Assembly (NCBI RefSeq): GCF_040096055.1
Contig: NZ_JBBMFK010000021.1
Location: 1 to 64,000 of the forward strand
Length of the DNA stretch: 64,000 bases
Direction of reading: 5' to 3'
Source: Pseudoflavonifractor intestinihominis
GTDB taxonomy: Bacteria > Bacillota > Clostridia > Oscillospirales > Oscillospiraceae
The position numbers and the translations under genes were made by a program. Below are positions 39,797 to 48,593 of the stretch, piece after piece (position 1 is the stretch's first letter; the number at the start of each line of letters is the position of its first letter). The notes beneath the pieces were generated by a model. That model made no database searches. It had not been told where the DNA came from and saw nothing but the letters and a program-made list of their open reading frames with translations.

Positions 39797-42211
39797 TCAT
39801 AGGACGAGAGCGGCCATGCCGCCGGGTGTGAACGAGAGCCCCTTGTGGGCGCTGTCGTAATAGGGCTCCCGGAGGGCGAGGGCCGCGCCGTCCAGGACCG
39901 GATAGAGCGCGGTCCCCAGGCGCTGGCACTGGCTGGGGCTGAGGGAGACGGTATAGGGCTGCAGTTCCCGCAGCAGGGACGGGGTCCCGCCGGCGGACTG
40001 AAGCCGGAGCAGCTTGCCCTTTCCACCGCCGTAGGGCACCAGCACCGGGACGGTTTCGTCGGGGATGGCCTCAAAGGCGGCCTCCGCCGTGCCGAAGGCC
40101 TGGCAGAGGTCTTTGAGACGTTCCGGTCGCCGCCCCTGCTCCAGGAAGGCCTGGACGCCCCGGAGATTGGAGCTGAGCAGGTCCACCATGGTGGTGGCGG
40201 CACAGCCGCCGGGGGAGACGGGATACTGCATGTCCAGCCGGCGCCTGGGGCCGCTGTAGCAGCGCTGGTAGTACATCTGGATGACCTGGGGAGAGAGCAG
40301 GTCCGCGCCGGGCGGCAGCTGGGCCAGCAGTGCGCGGGTGATCTCTCTGCCGTCATGGATTTCCGGCAGGGCGTCCAGATACTCCCCCGCACATTCAATC
40401 AGATAGACCGGGCGGCAGCCGTCGTCACCGTGGCGGTTGCAGCGGCCCGCGGCCTGGACGATGCTGGGCAGGCCGGTCAGGTCCCGGACCACGCAGTCAA
40501 AGCTCAGGTCCACCCCCGCCTCGATGAGCTGGGTGCTGATGCACACAAGGGGCAGGCCGTCGCCCAGCCGCCGGGTGACCTGGGCCAGAACATCATCCCG
40601 GTGCTGCTGGCAGAGATAGGTGGTGAGGCAGAACAGAGGACAGTCCGGCGGCATCAGGGGGGCCAGGGCGTCAAAGAGCCGGTTGACCGTCCCCTTGGTG
40701 TTGAGGACCACCAGAATGCTCCGGTTTTCCCTCAGCAGACCGGCCACAAAGTCCGCAATGGCAGGGAGGAGCTGCTCTCCCTGGACTGCCGGGGGGATGA
40801 CCCTGGTCCGCCTGAACTGCTGGAACCGGGCCTGATAGTCGGGCACCAGGTCTCTGTCGGGGGAGAACTGAAGGGGATAGGGGACCTGGGTCAGGTCGGG
40901 CTGGGTGGCGGTGCACAGGAGGACAGTACAGCCGAACAGATGGGGCAGGGTGTTCAGGGCCAGGGTGAGCAGGCAGGTATGCCGCAGGGGCAGGGCCTGG
41001 ACCTCGTCCAGCAGGAGCACCGAACCGGCCAGGGCGGCCAGCCGCCGCACGTTCTGCCGGGGCGCGGCGAACAGGGCGTCCAGCAGCTGGACCATGGTGG
41101 TGCAGATCACCGGCGAACCCTGCCAGCGCTGGCTGAGGGCGAGCCACCGCTCCCGCTGGTCCTGCTGGTCCGGCTCAAACAGAACGTCGGAGTGGTGCTC
41201 CAGGACGTACTCCGCCCCCAGGGCCCTGCGGATGTTGTCGGCATTTTGCCGGGTGATGGACTTATAGGGGGCAAAGTAGAACAGCCGCCGGGCGTTCTGC
41301 CGCCGGGCCGTCTCCACGCAGAACCGCAGGGCGGAATAGGTCTTGCCACCGCCGGTGGGGACGCACAGCCGGTAGATGCCGGCCGGAAGATGCTCTGCGG
41401 CGGCCAGGCATTGGCCGGAGATCTCCTGCCGCAGCAGGTCAATGGGCCGCCGCGCCTCCATGGAGCGGATAAAGCGCTCCATCCGGCCGGAGAGCAGGTC
41501 CCAGGTTGCCTGGCGCTGGCGGTCGGAGGGAAAGGGGGGAAGGGGCGTCCGGCCCATAAAGCTGGCCGTATCGGTCCAGTCGGCGTCCACCAAGGCGCTG
41601 AAGAGAAACCGCTGGGCCAGCCCCAGGCCGAACTGGAGGGCATCCTGGCGTTGCTGCCTATCCTCTCCCTTTGGAAGGATGGTTTTGGACCTTTTGTAGA
41701 GCGCGGCCACCTCCAGGGCGGCCGCCTGGATGAGGGATTCCATTTCCTGCCTGGTGCAGCAGTCGGAGAAGAAGGCGTCCACGCTCTCGCCGTAGAGGGC
41801 CTGGGCCTGCCGGGTGTCCATCCGCTCCAGCCAGGGCCGGCTGCCGTCGGGCGACAGATAGTCGCAGCGGCCGCTGTGATGGCAGCCAATGGCCAGGGCG
41901 GCCATCTGCCCGGCCAGCCGGACGGAGTCGCTCTGTCCGGCGGTCTGCTCCCAGAGCCACCGCATACCGGCGGCGGAGTGGTTGGGCTTTTCCCCGGTCT
42001 GCTGCCGGATGTGTTCCTGGACGGGCTGGGCGGCCTCGCCCATGTCGTGGAGCCAGCCGGTCAGCGCGCCCAGCTTTTCCAGGCCCAGCGGGCGGCAGAT
42101 GGCGGCGCAGAGCCGGGCGGTATTCCGGCTGTGCTCCGCCAGGGTCTGGACGAGGGGCGGCTGGCTGCCGTCCGGGCTGGTGATGGTATGAGCGATCAGA
42201 TGTGTCTTCAT
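39797..42211 (-). CDS. cas3: Type I-C Cas3 nuclease-helicase
   Basis: An 804-residue enzyme that degrades target DNA after Cascade binding. The N-terminal HD nuclease shows LAEHSRNTARL and LTGWLHDMGEA (HD pair near 53), a downstream HH-type IGCHHSGRCDYL, and further His/Asp ligands. Helicase part: Walker A CVPTGGGKTYSALRF (about 285-300), LLLDEVQALPLRH as the DEAD-like box, VLLCTATQP motif III, and later STQLIEAGVDLSFDCVVRDLTGLPSIVQAAGRCNRHG (motifs V-VI). It looks complete. AAGGTG precedes the ATG. It is the first gene of the cas operon. Confidence 0.95.
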   Translation of the reverse strand: MKTHLIAHTITSPDGSQPPLVQTLAEHSRNTARLCAAICRPLGLEKLGALTGWLHDMGEAAQPVQEHIRQQTGEKPNHSAAGMRWLWEQTAGQSDSVRLAGQMAALAIGCHHSGRCDYLSPDGSRPWLERMDTRQAQALYGESVDAFFSDCCTRQEMESLIQAAALEVAALYKRSKTILPKGEDRQQRQDALQFGLGLAQRFLFSALVDADWTDTASFMGRTPLPPFPSDRQRQATWDLLSGRMERFIRSMEARRPIDLLRQEISGQCLAAAEHLPAGIYRLCVPTGGGKTYSALRFCVETARRQNARRLFYFAPYKSITRQNADNIRRALGAEYVLEHHSDVLFEPDQQDQRERWLALSQRWQGSPVICTTMVQLLDALFAAPRQNVRRLAALAGSVLLLDEVQALPLRHTCLLTLALNTLPHLFGCTVLLCTATQPDLTQVPYPLQFSPDRDLVPDYQARFQQFRRTRVIPPAVQGEQLLPAIADFVAGLLRENRSILVVLNTKGTVNRLFDALAPLMPPDCPLFCLTTYLCQQHRDDVLAQVTRRLGDGLPLVCISTQLIEAGVDLSFDCVVRDLTGLPSIVQAAGRCNRHGDDGCRPVYLIECAGEYLDALPEIHDGREITRALLAQLPPGADLLSPQVIQMYYQRCYSGPRRRLDMQYPVSPGGCAATTMVDLLSSNLRGVQAFLEQGRRPERLKDLCQAFGTAEAAFEAIPDETVPVLVPYGGGKGKLLRLQSAGGTPSLLRELQPYTVSLSPSQCQRLGTALYPVLDGAALALREPYYDSAHKGLSFTPGGMAALVL

Positions 42212-42390
42212 GTTTCACCTTTTATGAAGCGGGGGACAGCGGATGGATTATTTCGACGATCAGAGTAATACAAGATGAGGGATATAAAACGGACTTTTAT
42301 TGCAGGGGGAGAAAAACGTCGCAATCCACAATACAGGGACGGATTTTTTGTGGATTTTTCCTGTGCTGTACGCGGGAGGGATGTGAAAAG

Positions 42391-42427
42391 AGGCCGGCGG
42401 CTTTCACGAAGGAAAGCCGCCGGCCTT
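42391..42427 (-). terminator. Hairpin terminator behind the FCD regulator gene
   Basis: A stem of 14 bp (AGGCCGGCGGCTTT arm) with an 8-base loop; the minus strand continues CTTTTC. It would stop transcription from the regulator gene before the cas operon. The rest of 42212-42525 shows an inverted repeat ATCCACAA/TTGTGGAT (42315 and 42347) but no clear cas promoter or gene. Confidence 0.65.
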
Positions 42428-42525
42428 GCTGTACGGAAATACCGGGCGGATTATCTTGAAACTTGAAAGATCTTATGTCAGGCGCTGTTCTGCCGTCAGG
42501 CGGATGCCGGAGATGGGCGGGGAAT

Positions 42526-43221
42526 TCAGGGCGCTGCCTCACCGTCCTCGCTCAGGCCCATCTCGTCCATGGCGTGTCGCATATGGATGGCCATGGCGTG
42601 GCGGGCGCCCTCCTCATCCCCCCGGGCGAAGAACTCCAGCAGCAGCGCGTGGTCCCGCAGGGTGTCTGCTGCCAGCCGCTCCGCCTCCTCTCCGGCCTCC
42701 ACCGCAGTGGCCACCGCCCGCTGGATGAGGGGGAGAAGGCGCACCATAAACTCGTTGTGGGTGGCCCGGACAATGGCGGCGTGAAAGGCGGCGTCGGCCC
42801 GGGTGCGGTCAGCCCCAGAGCGGATGCAGTCCTCCACTTCCTTTCCTCTGGCCAGAATGTCCGCCCGCTCCTCCGTGGTGGCCCGGCGGCAGGCCAGCAT
42901 GGCCGCCTGGGGCTCAAAGATGCTCCGCAGCTCGAACAGGTCCCGCAGCTGGCCCTTCACCCGGCGCAGACCGGAAAAGCCGAAGTCGTCGATGTCCTCC
43001 ACCCGGGCGGACACAAAGGTGCCCTTGCCCCGGCGCACCTCCAGCACCCCCTGGGCCACCAGCATCCGCACCGCCTCCCGCAGGGTGGTGCGGCTCACCC
43101 CCAGCTCCCGGGACAGGTCCAGCTCATTGGGCAGCTTATCCCCGGGGGCCAGGCCGCCCTCTGTCACGATCCTTCCATACAGCCGCTGGGCCGTCTGCTG
43201 GGTCAGGCTCTGTTTTTCCAT
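42526..43221 (-). CDS. GntR-family regulator with FCD domain
   Basis: A 231-residue FadR-subfamily regulator. The winged helix (residues 5-75) has the GDKLPNELDLSRELGVSRTTLREAVRMLVAQGVLEVRRGKGTFV signature. The FCD ligand-binding domain (about 95-215) has LFELRSIFEPQAAMLACRRAT and the metal-ligand set DAAFHAAIVRATHN, then DHALLLEFF and AIHMRHAMD. It is divergent from ilvD, with overlapping promoters, so it probably controls ilvD and itself. The ligand is unknown; FCD proteins bind small carboxylic acids, and a pathway keto or hydroxy acid would be a natural guess. Confidence 0.9.
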   Translation of the reverse strand: MEKQSLTQQTAQRLYGRIVTEGGLAPGDKLPNELDLSRELGVSRTTLREAVRMLVAQGVLEVRRGKGTFVSARVEDIDDFGFSGLRRVKGQLRDLFELRSIFEPQAAMLACRRATTEERADILARGKEVEDCIRSGADRTRADAAFHAAIVRATHNEFMVRLLPLIQRAVATAVEAGEEAERLAADTLRDHALLLEFFARGDEEGARHAMAIHMRHAMDEMGLSEDGEAAP

Positions 43222-43240
43222 TCAAACATCCTCCCCGGAC

Positions 43241-43300
43241 TTGACATTGTTTTCTCTATCATATAATATGTAGTCATACAATGCAAGCGTCATCATACAA
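43241..43300. promoter_or_regulatory. Overlapping divergent promoters and repeat operator, FCD regulator / ilvD
   Basis: The plus promoter is TTGACA (43241), 17-base spacer, TAATAT (43264-43269). The minus promoter is TTGCAT (43286-43281), 17-base spacer, TATGAT (43263-43258). The two overlap, so both polymerases cannot bind at once. Two TCATACAA direct repeats (43274 and 43293, 19 bases apart) lie over the ilvD start-site region and the minus -35 area, fit for binding of the GntR/FCD protein. Confidence 0.7.
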
Positions 43301-43331
43301 CGGTGACGAATTTAATAAGGAGGACTCTGCC

Positions 43332-44993
43332 ATGAGAAGCGATAACGTGACAAAAGGTGTGGAGCGCGCCCCCAACCGCTCCCTGTTCTACGCCCTGGGG
43401 TACACCAAAGAGGAGCTGGAACGCCCCCTCATCGGCATTGTCTCCTCCCAGAACGAGATCGTCCCCGGCCATATGAACCTGGACAAGATCGTGGAGGCGG
43501 TGAAGGCGGGCGTGCGTATGGCGGGGGGAACCCCCATCGTGTTCCCGGCCATCGCCGTGTGCGACGGCATCGCCATGGGCCACATCGGCATGAAGTACTC
43601 CTTGGTGACCCGTGACCTGATCGCCGACTCCACCGAGGCCATGGCCCTGGCCCACCAGTTCGACGGCCTGGTCATGGTGCCCAACTGCGACAAGAACGTG
43701 CCCGGTCTACTGATGGCCGCCGCCCGGCTCAACATCCCCACCATCTTCTGCTCCGGCGGCCCCATGCTGGCCGGCCGGCTCCAGGACGGCCGCCGCTCCT
43801 GCCTGAGCCACATGTTTGAGGCCGTGGGCGCCTACAAGGCGGGCAAGCTGGACGAGGCCGGCGTGGAGGACTACGAGAACAACGCCTGCCCCACCTGCGG
43901 CTCCTGCTCGGGCATGTACACCGCCAACTCCATGAACTGCCTCACCGAGGGCATCGGCATGGCCCTGCGGGGCAACGGCACCATCCCCGCCGTCATGTCC
44001 GCCCGCCTGCGGCTGGCCAAGCACACCGGCATGCAGATCATGGAGCTGGTGAAGCAGGACATCCGTCCCCGGGACATCATGACCGAGGCCGCCTTCCACA
44101 ACGCCGAGACCCTGGACATGGCACTGGGCTGCTCCACCAACTCCATGCTCCACCTGCCCGCCATTGCCCACGAGTGCGGCATCGAGCTGGACCTGGAGTA
44201 CGCCAACCAGATCTCCCGCAAGACTCCCAACCTGTGCCACCTGGCCCCTGCCGGGGACACCTACATCGAGGACCTGGACCGGGCGGGCGGCGTGTACGCC
44301 GTCATGAAGGAGCTGACCAAGAAGGACCTGCTGGATACCTCCGTCATGACGGTCACCGGCAAGACGGTGGCCGAGAACCTGGAGGGGGTGGAGAATCTGG
44401 ACCCGGAGCTCATCCGGCCCATCGACAACCCCTACTCCCCCTACGGCGGCATCGCCGTCCTCAAGGGCAGCCTGGCCCCCGAGGGTTGCGTGGTCAAGCA
44501 GTCCGCGGTGGCCGAGGAGATGATGGTCCACACCGGCCCCGCCCGTGTCTTTGACAGCGAGGAGGACGCCATCCAGGCCATCTACCAGGGCAGGATCGTC
44601 TCCGGCGACGTGGTGGTCATCCGGTATGAGGGCCCCAAGGGCGGCCCGGGCATGCGGGAGATGCTCAACCCCACCAGCGCCATCGCCGGCATGGGCCTGG
44701 ACAAGGAGGTGGCCCTCATCACCGACGGCCGCTTCTCCGGCGCCACCCGGGGCGCCTCCATCGGCCACGTCTGTCCCGAGGCGGCCCAGGGCGGCCCCAT
44801 CGCCTTCGTGGAGGAGGGGGACATGATCGCCATCGACATCCTCAACTGCAAGATCGACCTGCTGGTGGACGAGGACACCCTGGCCCAGCGCAAGGCCAAG
44901 TGGGTGTGCCCCGAGCCCAAGGTCAAGACCGGCTATCTGGCCCGGTACGCCAAGCTGGTGACCAGCGCGGCCCGCGGCGCGGTGCTGGAGTAA
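43332..44993 (+). CDS. ilvD: Dihydroxy-acid dehydratase
   Basis: A 553-residue iron-sulfur enzyme dehydrating dihydroxy-isovalerate and dihydroxy-methylvalerate to the keto acids of valine and isoleucine. Cluster and metal motifs: VPNCDKNVPGLLMAAARLNIPTIF (first Cys), NACPTCGSCSGMYTANSMNCL (second and third Cys), GCSTNSMLHLPAIAHE, and near the end EALLITDGRF-type ALITDGRFSGATRGASIGHVCPEA. AAGGAGG precedes the ATG at 43332; the frame extends upstream into the operator. It is monocistronic behind a promoter shared with the divergent FCD regulator. Confidence 0.97.
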   Translation: MRSDNVTKGVERAPNRSLFYALGYTKEELERPLIGIVSSQNEIVPGHMNLDKIVEAVKAGVRMAGGTPIVFPAIAVCDGIAMGHIGMKYSLVTRDLIADSTEAMALAHQFDGLVMVPNCDKNVPGLLMAAARLNIPTIFCSGGPMLAGRLQDGRRSCLSHMFEAVGAYKAGKLDEAGVEDYENNACPTCGSCSGMYTANSMNCLTEGIGMALRGNGTIPAVMSARLRLAKHTGMQIMELVKQDIRPRDIMTEAAFHNAETLDMALGCSTNSMLHLPAIAHECGIELDLEYANQISRKTPNLCHLAPAGDTYIEDLDRAGGVYAVMKELTKKDLLDTSVMTVTGKTVAENLEGVENLDPELIRPIDNPYSPYGGIAVLKGSLAPEGCVVKQSAVAEEMMVHTGPARVFDSEEDAIQAIYQGRIVSGDVVVIRYEGPKGGPGMREMLNPTSAIAGMGLDKEVALITDGRFSGATRGASIGHVCPEAAQGGPIAFVEEGDMIAIDILNCKIDLLVDEDTLAQRKAKWVCPEPKVKTGYLARYAKLVTSAARGAVLE

Positions 44994-45007
44994 GAAAAAG
45001 TGTATTG

Positions 45008-45041
45008 CGGCGGGCTCCGTGCTTACGGGGCCCGCCGTTTT
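45008..45041 (+). terminator. Terminator after ilvD
   Basis: A CGGCGGGC stem with GCCCGCCG and a short upper helix, followed by TTTTC. Confidence 0.8.
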
Positions 45042-45079
45042 CTGTCCCGTTCGGACACCCCCGGCAGAGGGCGGGCTGC

Positions 45080-45108
45080 TTGCATCACACGGGAAAATTT
45101 GCTATGAT
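45080..45108 (+). promoter_or_regulatory. Sigma-A promoter of the sigma factor operon
   Basis: TTGCAT, 17-base spacer, TATGAT, about 60 bases before the GTG start. Confidence 0.75.
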
Positions 45109-45168
45109 AAAATAACATATGTAAATTCCAGGCGGTAAAAAGAACGGCGGAGGGGGGTGCGCTGACCG

Positions 45169-45684
45169 GTGCAACAGAATATGGACCAGTGGTTCACCGA
45201 TCTCTACCGGCACAACGCGCCCAAAATGGTGCGGTACGCCTACGCCCAGCTGCGGCGGATGGAGATCGCCGAGGAGCTGGTGGAGGACGCCTTTGTGCTG
45301 CTGCTGCGCAAACAGGACCAGGTGGCGGAGCACCCCAACCCGTCGGGGTGGCTGTGGAAGACCCTCCAGCACCTGATCCTCACCGAGGTGCGGGCGGCCC
45401 GGAACCGGGTGGAGGTGCCGCTGGAGCAGGACTTTGACCTGGCCGCCCCCCAGCGGGAGGAGGAGGCACTGTCGGACGCGCTGCCTGAGGGGCTGACGCC
45501 CAGGGAGCGGGAGATTTTGCTCCTGTACTACGAGGAAGAGCTGAGCCACGAGGAGATCGCCCGAAAATTGGACATCTCTGAGCTCAATTCCCGCACCAGG
45601 CTCTTCCGGGCCAGGGGACGGTGCCGGGAGCTGATGGAAAAAAACAAAAAAATACCCGCGCCCTGTAACGAAACGCCGCAGTGA
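45169..45684 (+). CDS. ECF-like RNA polymerase sigma factor
   Basis: A 171-residue sigma-70 family protein with region 2 (FTDLYRHNAPKMVRYAYAQLRRMEIAEELVEDAFVLLL, about 9-46) and region 4 (LTPREREILLLYYEEELSHEEIARKLDISELNSRTRLFRARGR, about 108-150). Region 3 is absent, as in ECF factors. The start is GTG 45169 with GGAGG and a G tract upstream; an ATG four codons later is an alternative. It is followed by a membrane protein that probably acts as its anti-sigma factor. Target promoters are unknown. Confidence 0.85.
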   Translation: MQQNMDQWFTDLYRHNAPKMVRYAYAQLRRMEIAEELVEDAFVLLLRKQDQVAEHPNPSGWLWKTLQHLILTEVRAARNRVEVPLEQDFDLAAPQREEEALSDALPEGLTPREREILLLYYEEELSHEEIARKLDISELNSRTRLFRARGRCRELMEKNKKIPAPCNETPQ

Positions 45685-45712
45685 TGCGATATTCTTTATG
45701 AAAGGGGCGCGG

Positions 45713-45757
45713 AAAGCGCCATATGGCGCTTTTATCGTCTGTTTTTACGGACGATAA
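45713..45757 (+). other. Two small hairpins between the sigma factor and its partner
   Basis: AAAGCGCC-ATAT-GGCGCTTT (45713-45732) is followed at once by TTATCGTC and GACGATAA arms (45732-45757) around a T-rich loop. They may lower read-through or set the ratio of sigma factor to the downstream membrane protein. Confidence 0.5.
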
Positions 45758-45774
45758 GAAGGAGGTGAACAAGG

Positions 45775-47544
45775 ATGCCTGAACAACGGTGGAACGACAT
45801 GGAGCCGGAGGAGCGGCTCGAGGAGCTCTCCGACTATCTGGACCAGATGGAGGAGGAAGACTTTGACCCCGCGGTGGTGGATCGCTGCCTGGCGGCCATG
45901 GAGGACCTGGAGCCGGAGGCATCCGAGTTTGACGCAGAGGAGGCGCTTAGAACCTTCCGCGAGAAGCACAGGGATCTGATCCGGGGAGACAGGGAGCCTG
46001 GGCAGGAGCAGCCCGGATTAAAGGTGCTCCCCGGGGCACGCAGGCCCCGGAGACGGCGCCTTGCCGCCCGTATTGCGGCTGTGGCAGCGGTGACGGCTGC
46101 CAGCTGCCTGCTGATCTGCCAAGCGGCGGGGATCGACGTGCTGGGCTTCTTCGCCAAATGGGGCCGGGAGGAGTTCTGGTTCCCGGGCACCGGGGCGGCC
46201 CAGGTGAGCAGCGCCGCCGTGGAGGGGGACTATGCCACCCTCCAGGACGCGCTGGACGCCAACGGCATCACCGCCCCCATGGCCCCCAACTGGACCCCGG
46301 GGGAGGCAGAGGGCTTCGGCACCCTGACTGAGAGCGCCCAGGTGTCTCAGGAGATGCAGTCCACGCTGATCACAGCCCAGTGGCGGGACAGCGCGGGCAA
46401 GGGGTACGATGTGGAGATCGTCCGCTATGACCTGGAGAGCGCGTCCACCTCTCTCGCGGCCGCAGGGGAGAGGGACACGGAGCAGTACGTCTGCGACGGC
46501 ACCTCCTACTATATCATGGACACAGGGGACGGCACGGCCCGGGTCCTGTGGAACCGGGAGGACCTGACCGGCGATCTGGCCGGCGACCTGACGGTGGAGA
46601 TGGCGGAAGAGCTAGTCCGGTCCATCACCCGGCCGGAGGGAGAGATAGTCTATACAGCCCCCAGCCCGGACTATGTGCCCCTGGGCAACAGCCTCCAGTC
46701 CATGCTGACCGCCTACCGTCTGGACGCCCGTCTGGCCCCCACCTGGCGGCCCGCAGGGTTTGAGAAGTGCGACATCAGCGGCGGGACCAGCGGCCTTGAC
46801 AGCAGGGTGACCACGGTCCACGCGGTCTATGACAACAGCCAGGCCCAAAAGACCCTGGCCATCCACCTGGAGTGGTGGGACGATGAGAGCGCGGTGGAGG
46901 CCCCCGTGTTTGCGGATGTCACCGGCGAGGCGGTGTGCTATGTCCACAACGGCGTGGAATTCCGCATCTATGCCTGTGACGGTGGCTATGCGGTGGCCTG
47001 GCAGGACGGCCATGTCTCCGGATATATCACCGGCGGCATCACCCTGGAGGAGGCCAAGCGGATGGTGGACTCCATCCCCCGGTGGTCCCAGGAGCGGCCC
47101 GAAGCGGAGAACATCGGTCAGGTCATAGAGCCGGACTATCAGTACTACGACAGCCTGGCCGAAGCCCTGGAGGACTATCACCTGGACGCGGGTCTGGTTC
47201 CGGCCTGGGTGCCCGATGGCTTTGCGCTGGAAGAGGCGGAGGCCATGGACATGCTGAGCAGCGTGGAGTTTGACGGCGTGTACGTGCGCGGAGAGGAGTA
47301 CCTGATGGTCCATCTCAGCCTCCTTGAGGACGGGGACGCCGGCCGCACCACGGTGTATATGAAGGACGATCAGCCGGTGACCGAGTATCTCCACAACGGT
47401 ATCACCTACTACATCATGACCAACGGGGACTGGCGCACCGTGGCCTGGAAGAGCGGCAACATTGAGGGCTCCATCAGCGGCAGCTTTACGCTGGAGGAGG
47501 CCAAGCAGATGGTGGACTCCATCACCGCAGGTGCGGAGAGCTGA
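45775..47544 (+). CDS. Membrane anti-sigma-like protein with three DUF4367-like units
   Basis: A 589-residue protein. The cytoplasmic N-terminus (1-85) is acidic then Arg-rich, fit to bind the sigma factor made by the gene before it. A single membrane helix lies at about 87-106 (AARIAAVAAVTAASCLLIC). The outside part has three related units of about 150 residues (near 150-300, 310-445 and 455-589), each ending in a DUF4367-like block; two end in ITLEEAKRMVDSI and FTLEEAKQMVDSI, and Tyr-rich YYIM segments recur. AAGGAGGTG precedes the ATG. Anti-sigma function is inferred from operon position and topology. Confidence 0.7.
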   Translation: MPEQRWNDMEPEERLEELSDYLDQMEEEDFDPAVVDRCLAAMEDLEPEASEFDAEEALRTFREKHRDLIRGDREPGQEQPGLKVLPGARRPRRRRLAARIAAVAAVTAASCLLICQAAGIDVLGFFAKWGREEFWFPGTGAAQVSSAAVEGDYATLQDALDANGITAPMAPNWTPGEAEGFGTLTESAQVSQEMQSTLITAQWRDSAGKGYDVEIVRYDLESASTSLAAAGERDTEQYVCDGTSYYIMDTGDGTARVLWNREDLTGDLAGDLTVEMAEELVRSITRPEGEIVYTAPSPDYVPLGNSLQSMLTAYRLDARLAPTWRPAGFEKCDISGGTSGLDSRVTTVHAVYDNSQAQKTLAIHLEWWDDESAVEAPVFADVTGEAVCYVHNGVEFRIYACDGGYAVAWQDGHVSGYITGGITLEEAKRMVDSIPRWSQERPEAENIGQVIEPDYQYYDSLAEALEDYHLDAGLVPAWVPDGFALEEAEAMDMLSSVEFDGVYVRGEEYLMVHLSLLEDGDAGRTTVYMKDDQPVTEYLHNGITYYIMTNGDWRTVAWKSGNIEGSISGSFTLEEAKQMVDSITAGAES

Positions 47545-47581
47545 AATTTTCACATAAAGTAAAAGAAAGGGGTGAGGCGCT

Positions 47582-47758
47582 ATGGGTATCTGGAAAGCAG
47601 TGTCTATCGGAAGCCTGGGAGTGGCTCTCTTGCTGGTCGCCATTGCGTTCACAGGAACGGGCATGCTGGAGGTTCTGGCTGCCCTGAACGCCGCCATCGG
47701 CATGGGAATCATCGCCCTGCTGGCCGTCATCATTGAAAAGATATCCAAGCCCAAATAA
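47582..47758 (+). CDS. 58-residue double-helix membrane peptide
   Basis: A short protein, MGIWKAVSIGSLGVALLLVA at the start, with two hydrophobic segments (about 7-24 and 31-50) and a Lys-rich end (EKISKPK). AAAGGGGTGAGG lies upstream at good distance, and the stop is followed by a strong terminator. It is the last gene of the sigma / DUF4367 operon, 37 bases after its neighbour. No family recognised. Confidence 0.6.
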   Translation: MGIWKAVSIGSLGVALLLVAIAFTGTGMLEVLAALNAAIGMGIIALLAVIIEKISKPK

Positions 47759-47780
47759 CCGCGCTTCACATACGCTTTCA

Positions 47781-47813
47781 CGCCCCCGCCGGTAAACGGC
47801 GGGGGCGTTTTTT
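47781..47813 (+). terminator. Terminator of the sigma factor operon
   Basis: A perfect 11-bp stem (CGCCCCCGCCG arm) with a 5-base loop and six T. Confidence 0.9.
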
Positions 47814-47814
47814 G

Positions 47815-48372
47815 TCAGGAGGTCTGTTCCCGCTTCTGGCCGTGTCCCAGCCGGAGGTACCACCGGAGCGCCTCAGTGCTCCGCTCTCGCCGCAGGACGT
47901 AAAAGGTGAGAACGGCGTCAGCGGCCACCAGAACGGCGGCGGCGAGGGTGGCCCAGAGCGGGATGGTGGGGAGGAGCACCGAGGCCCAGGGCTGGATCAG
48001 GGACATGAGTCCCAGGGCCAGCAGGCCCCACAGCCCGGAGAAGAGCAGGCACACCCGTCCCCCCAGCTGGAGGGGGAGGTGGCTGTAGTCCCAGAAGTCC
48101 ACTCCGGCGGCGTAGTGGTACACCACGGCCATGGCGTACTCGGCGGCGGTGGCGACCAGGGAGCCGCAGAGAAACAGCAGCAGGGGATTGGCCAGAACAG
48201 CGGGGGGCAGCAGCAGGATGAGCACCGCACCCAGGCCGTACACCGGACAGAGGGGGAGGAAGAGGTGGCACTTCCGGTCCCGCTTGGGGTTGCCCGTGGC
48301 CCGGGCAAAGAGCACCTCCAGCACGAACCCCACAAAGCTGTACAGCACAAAGTACCAGAACCATTTCGCCAT
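47815..48372 (-). CDS. Putative ABC-transporter permease-like membrane protein (PF06541 type)
   Basis: A 185-residue membrane protein with about five hydrophobic segments. FWYFVLYSFVGFVLEVLFA at the start, CHLFLPLCPVYGLGAVLILLL, the EYAMAVVYHYAAGVDFWDYSHLPLQLGGRVCLLFSGLWGLLALGLM block and a basic C-terminus match the CmpB-like group often labelled ABC transporter permease. No ATPase gene is nearby, so the transporter label is nominal. GGAGGTG precedes the ATG. It converges with the sigma operon. Confidence 0.82.
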   Translation of the reverse strand: MAKWFWYFVLYSFVGFVLEVLFARATGNPKRDRKCHLFLPLCPVYGLGAVLILLLPPAVLANPLLLFLCGSLVATAAEYAMAVVYHYAAGVDFWDYSHLPLQLGGRVCLLFSGLWGLLALGLMSLIQPWASVLLPTIPLWATLAAAVLVAADAVLTFYVLRRERSTEALRWYLRLGHGQKREQTS

Positions 48373-48533
48373 GCCCGCACCTCCGGAAATCAGAAGACTG
48401 AATTGCCTTTAGCATGGGGTGAAACAGCCCAAAACATGCGGAAAATTTCTGACAAAAACTGGGCCGTCCGTCCGGTCAGTAGAGTTTGATAGAGCGGAGC
48501 GGGAAAAACCACGGAAATTAGTGAAAACACTCC

Positions 48534-48562
48534 TTGTCCCGGGGTCAAAAATATGATATTAT
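48534..48562 (+). promoter_or_regulatory. Sigma-A promoter of pyrB
   Basis: TTGTCC, 17-base spacer, TATTAT. The leader is only about 25 bases, too short for a PyrR attenuator. Confidence 0.7.
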
Positions 48563-48593
48563 AATCCGAAAAATAAAATGGGGGAAGATGGGC

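Noticed and set aside
36246..42211. Broken cas effector genes
   Set aside because: I looked for frameshifts or stops in cas7, cas8c, cas5c and cas3 because the array is degenerate, but all four frames are full length with their key motifs.
39845..42268. 807-codon plus-strand frame opposite cas3
   Set aside because: The minus-strand Cas3 motifs are unmistakable; this reading is compositional nonsense.
45713..45757. Intrinsic terminator between the sigma factor and the DUF4367 gene
   Set aside because: The first hairpin has only a short TTT-A run and the second has its T tract in the loop, so full termination is unlikely; kept as an expression-tuning element.
48540..48593. PyrR-type attenuator before pyrB
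   Set aside because: The leader is too short and has no PyrR-binding loop or alternative hairpins.
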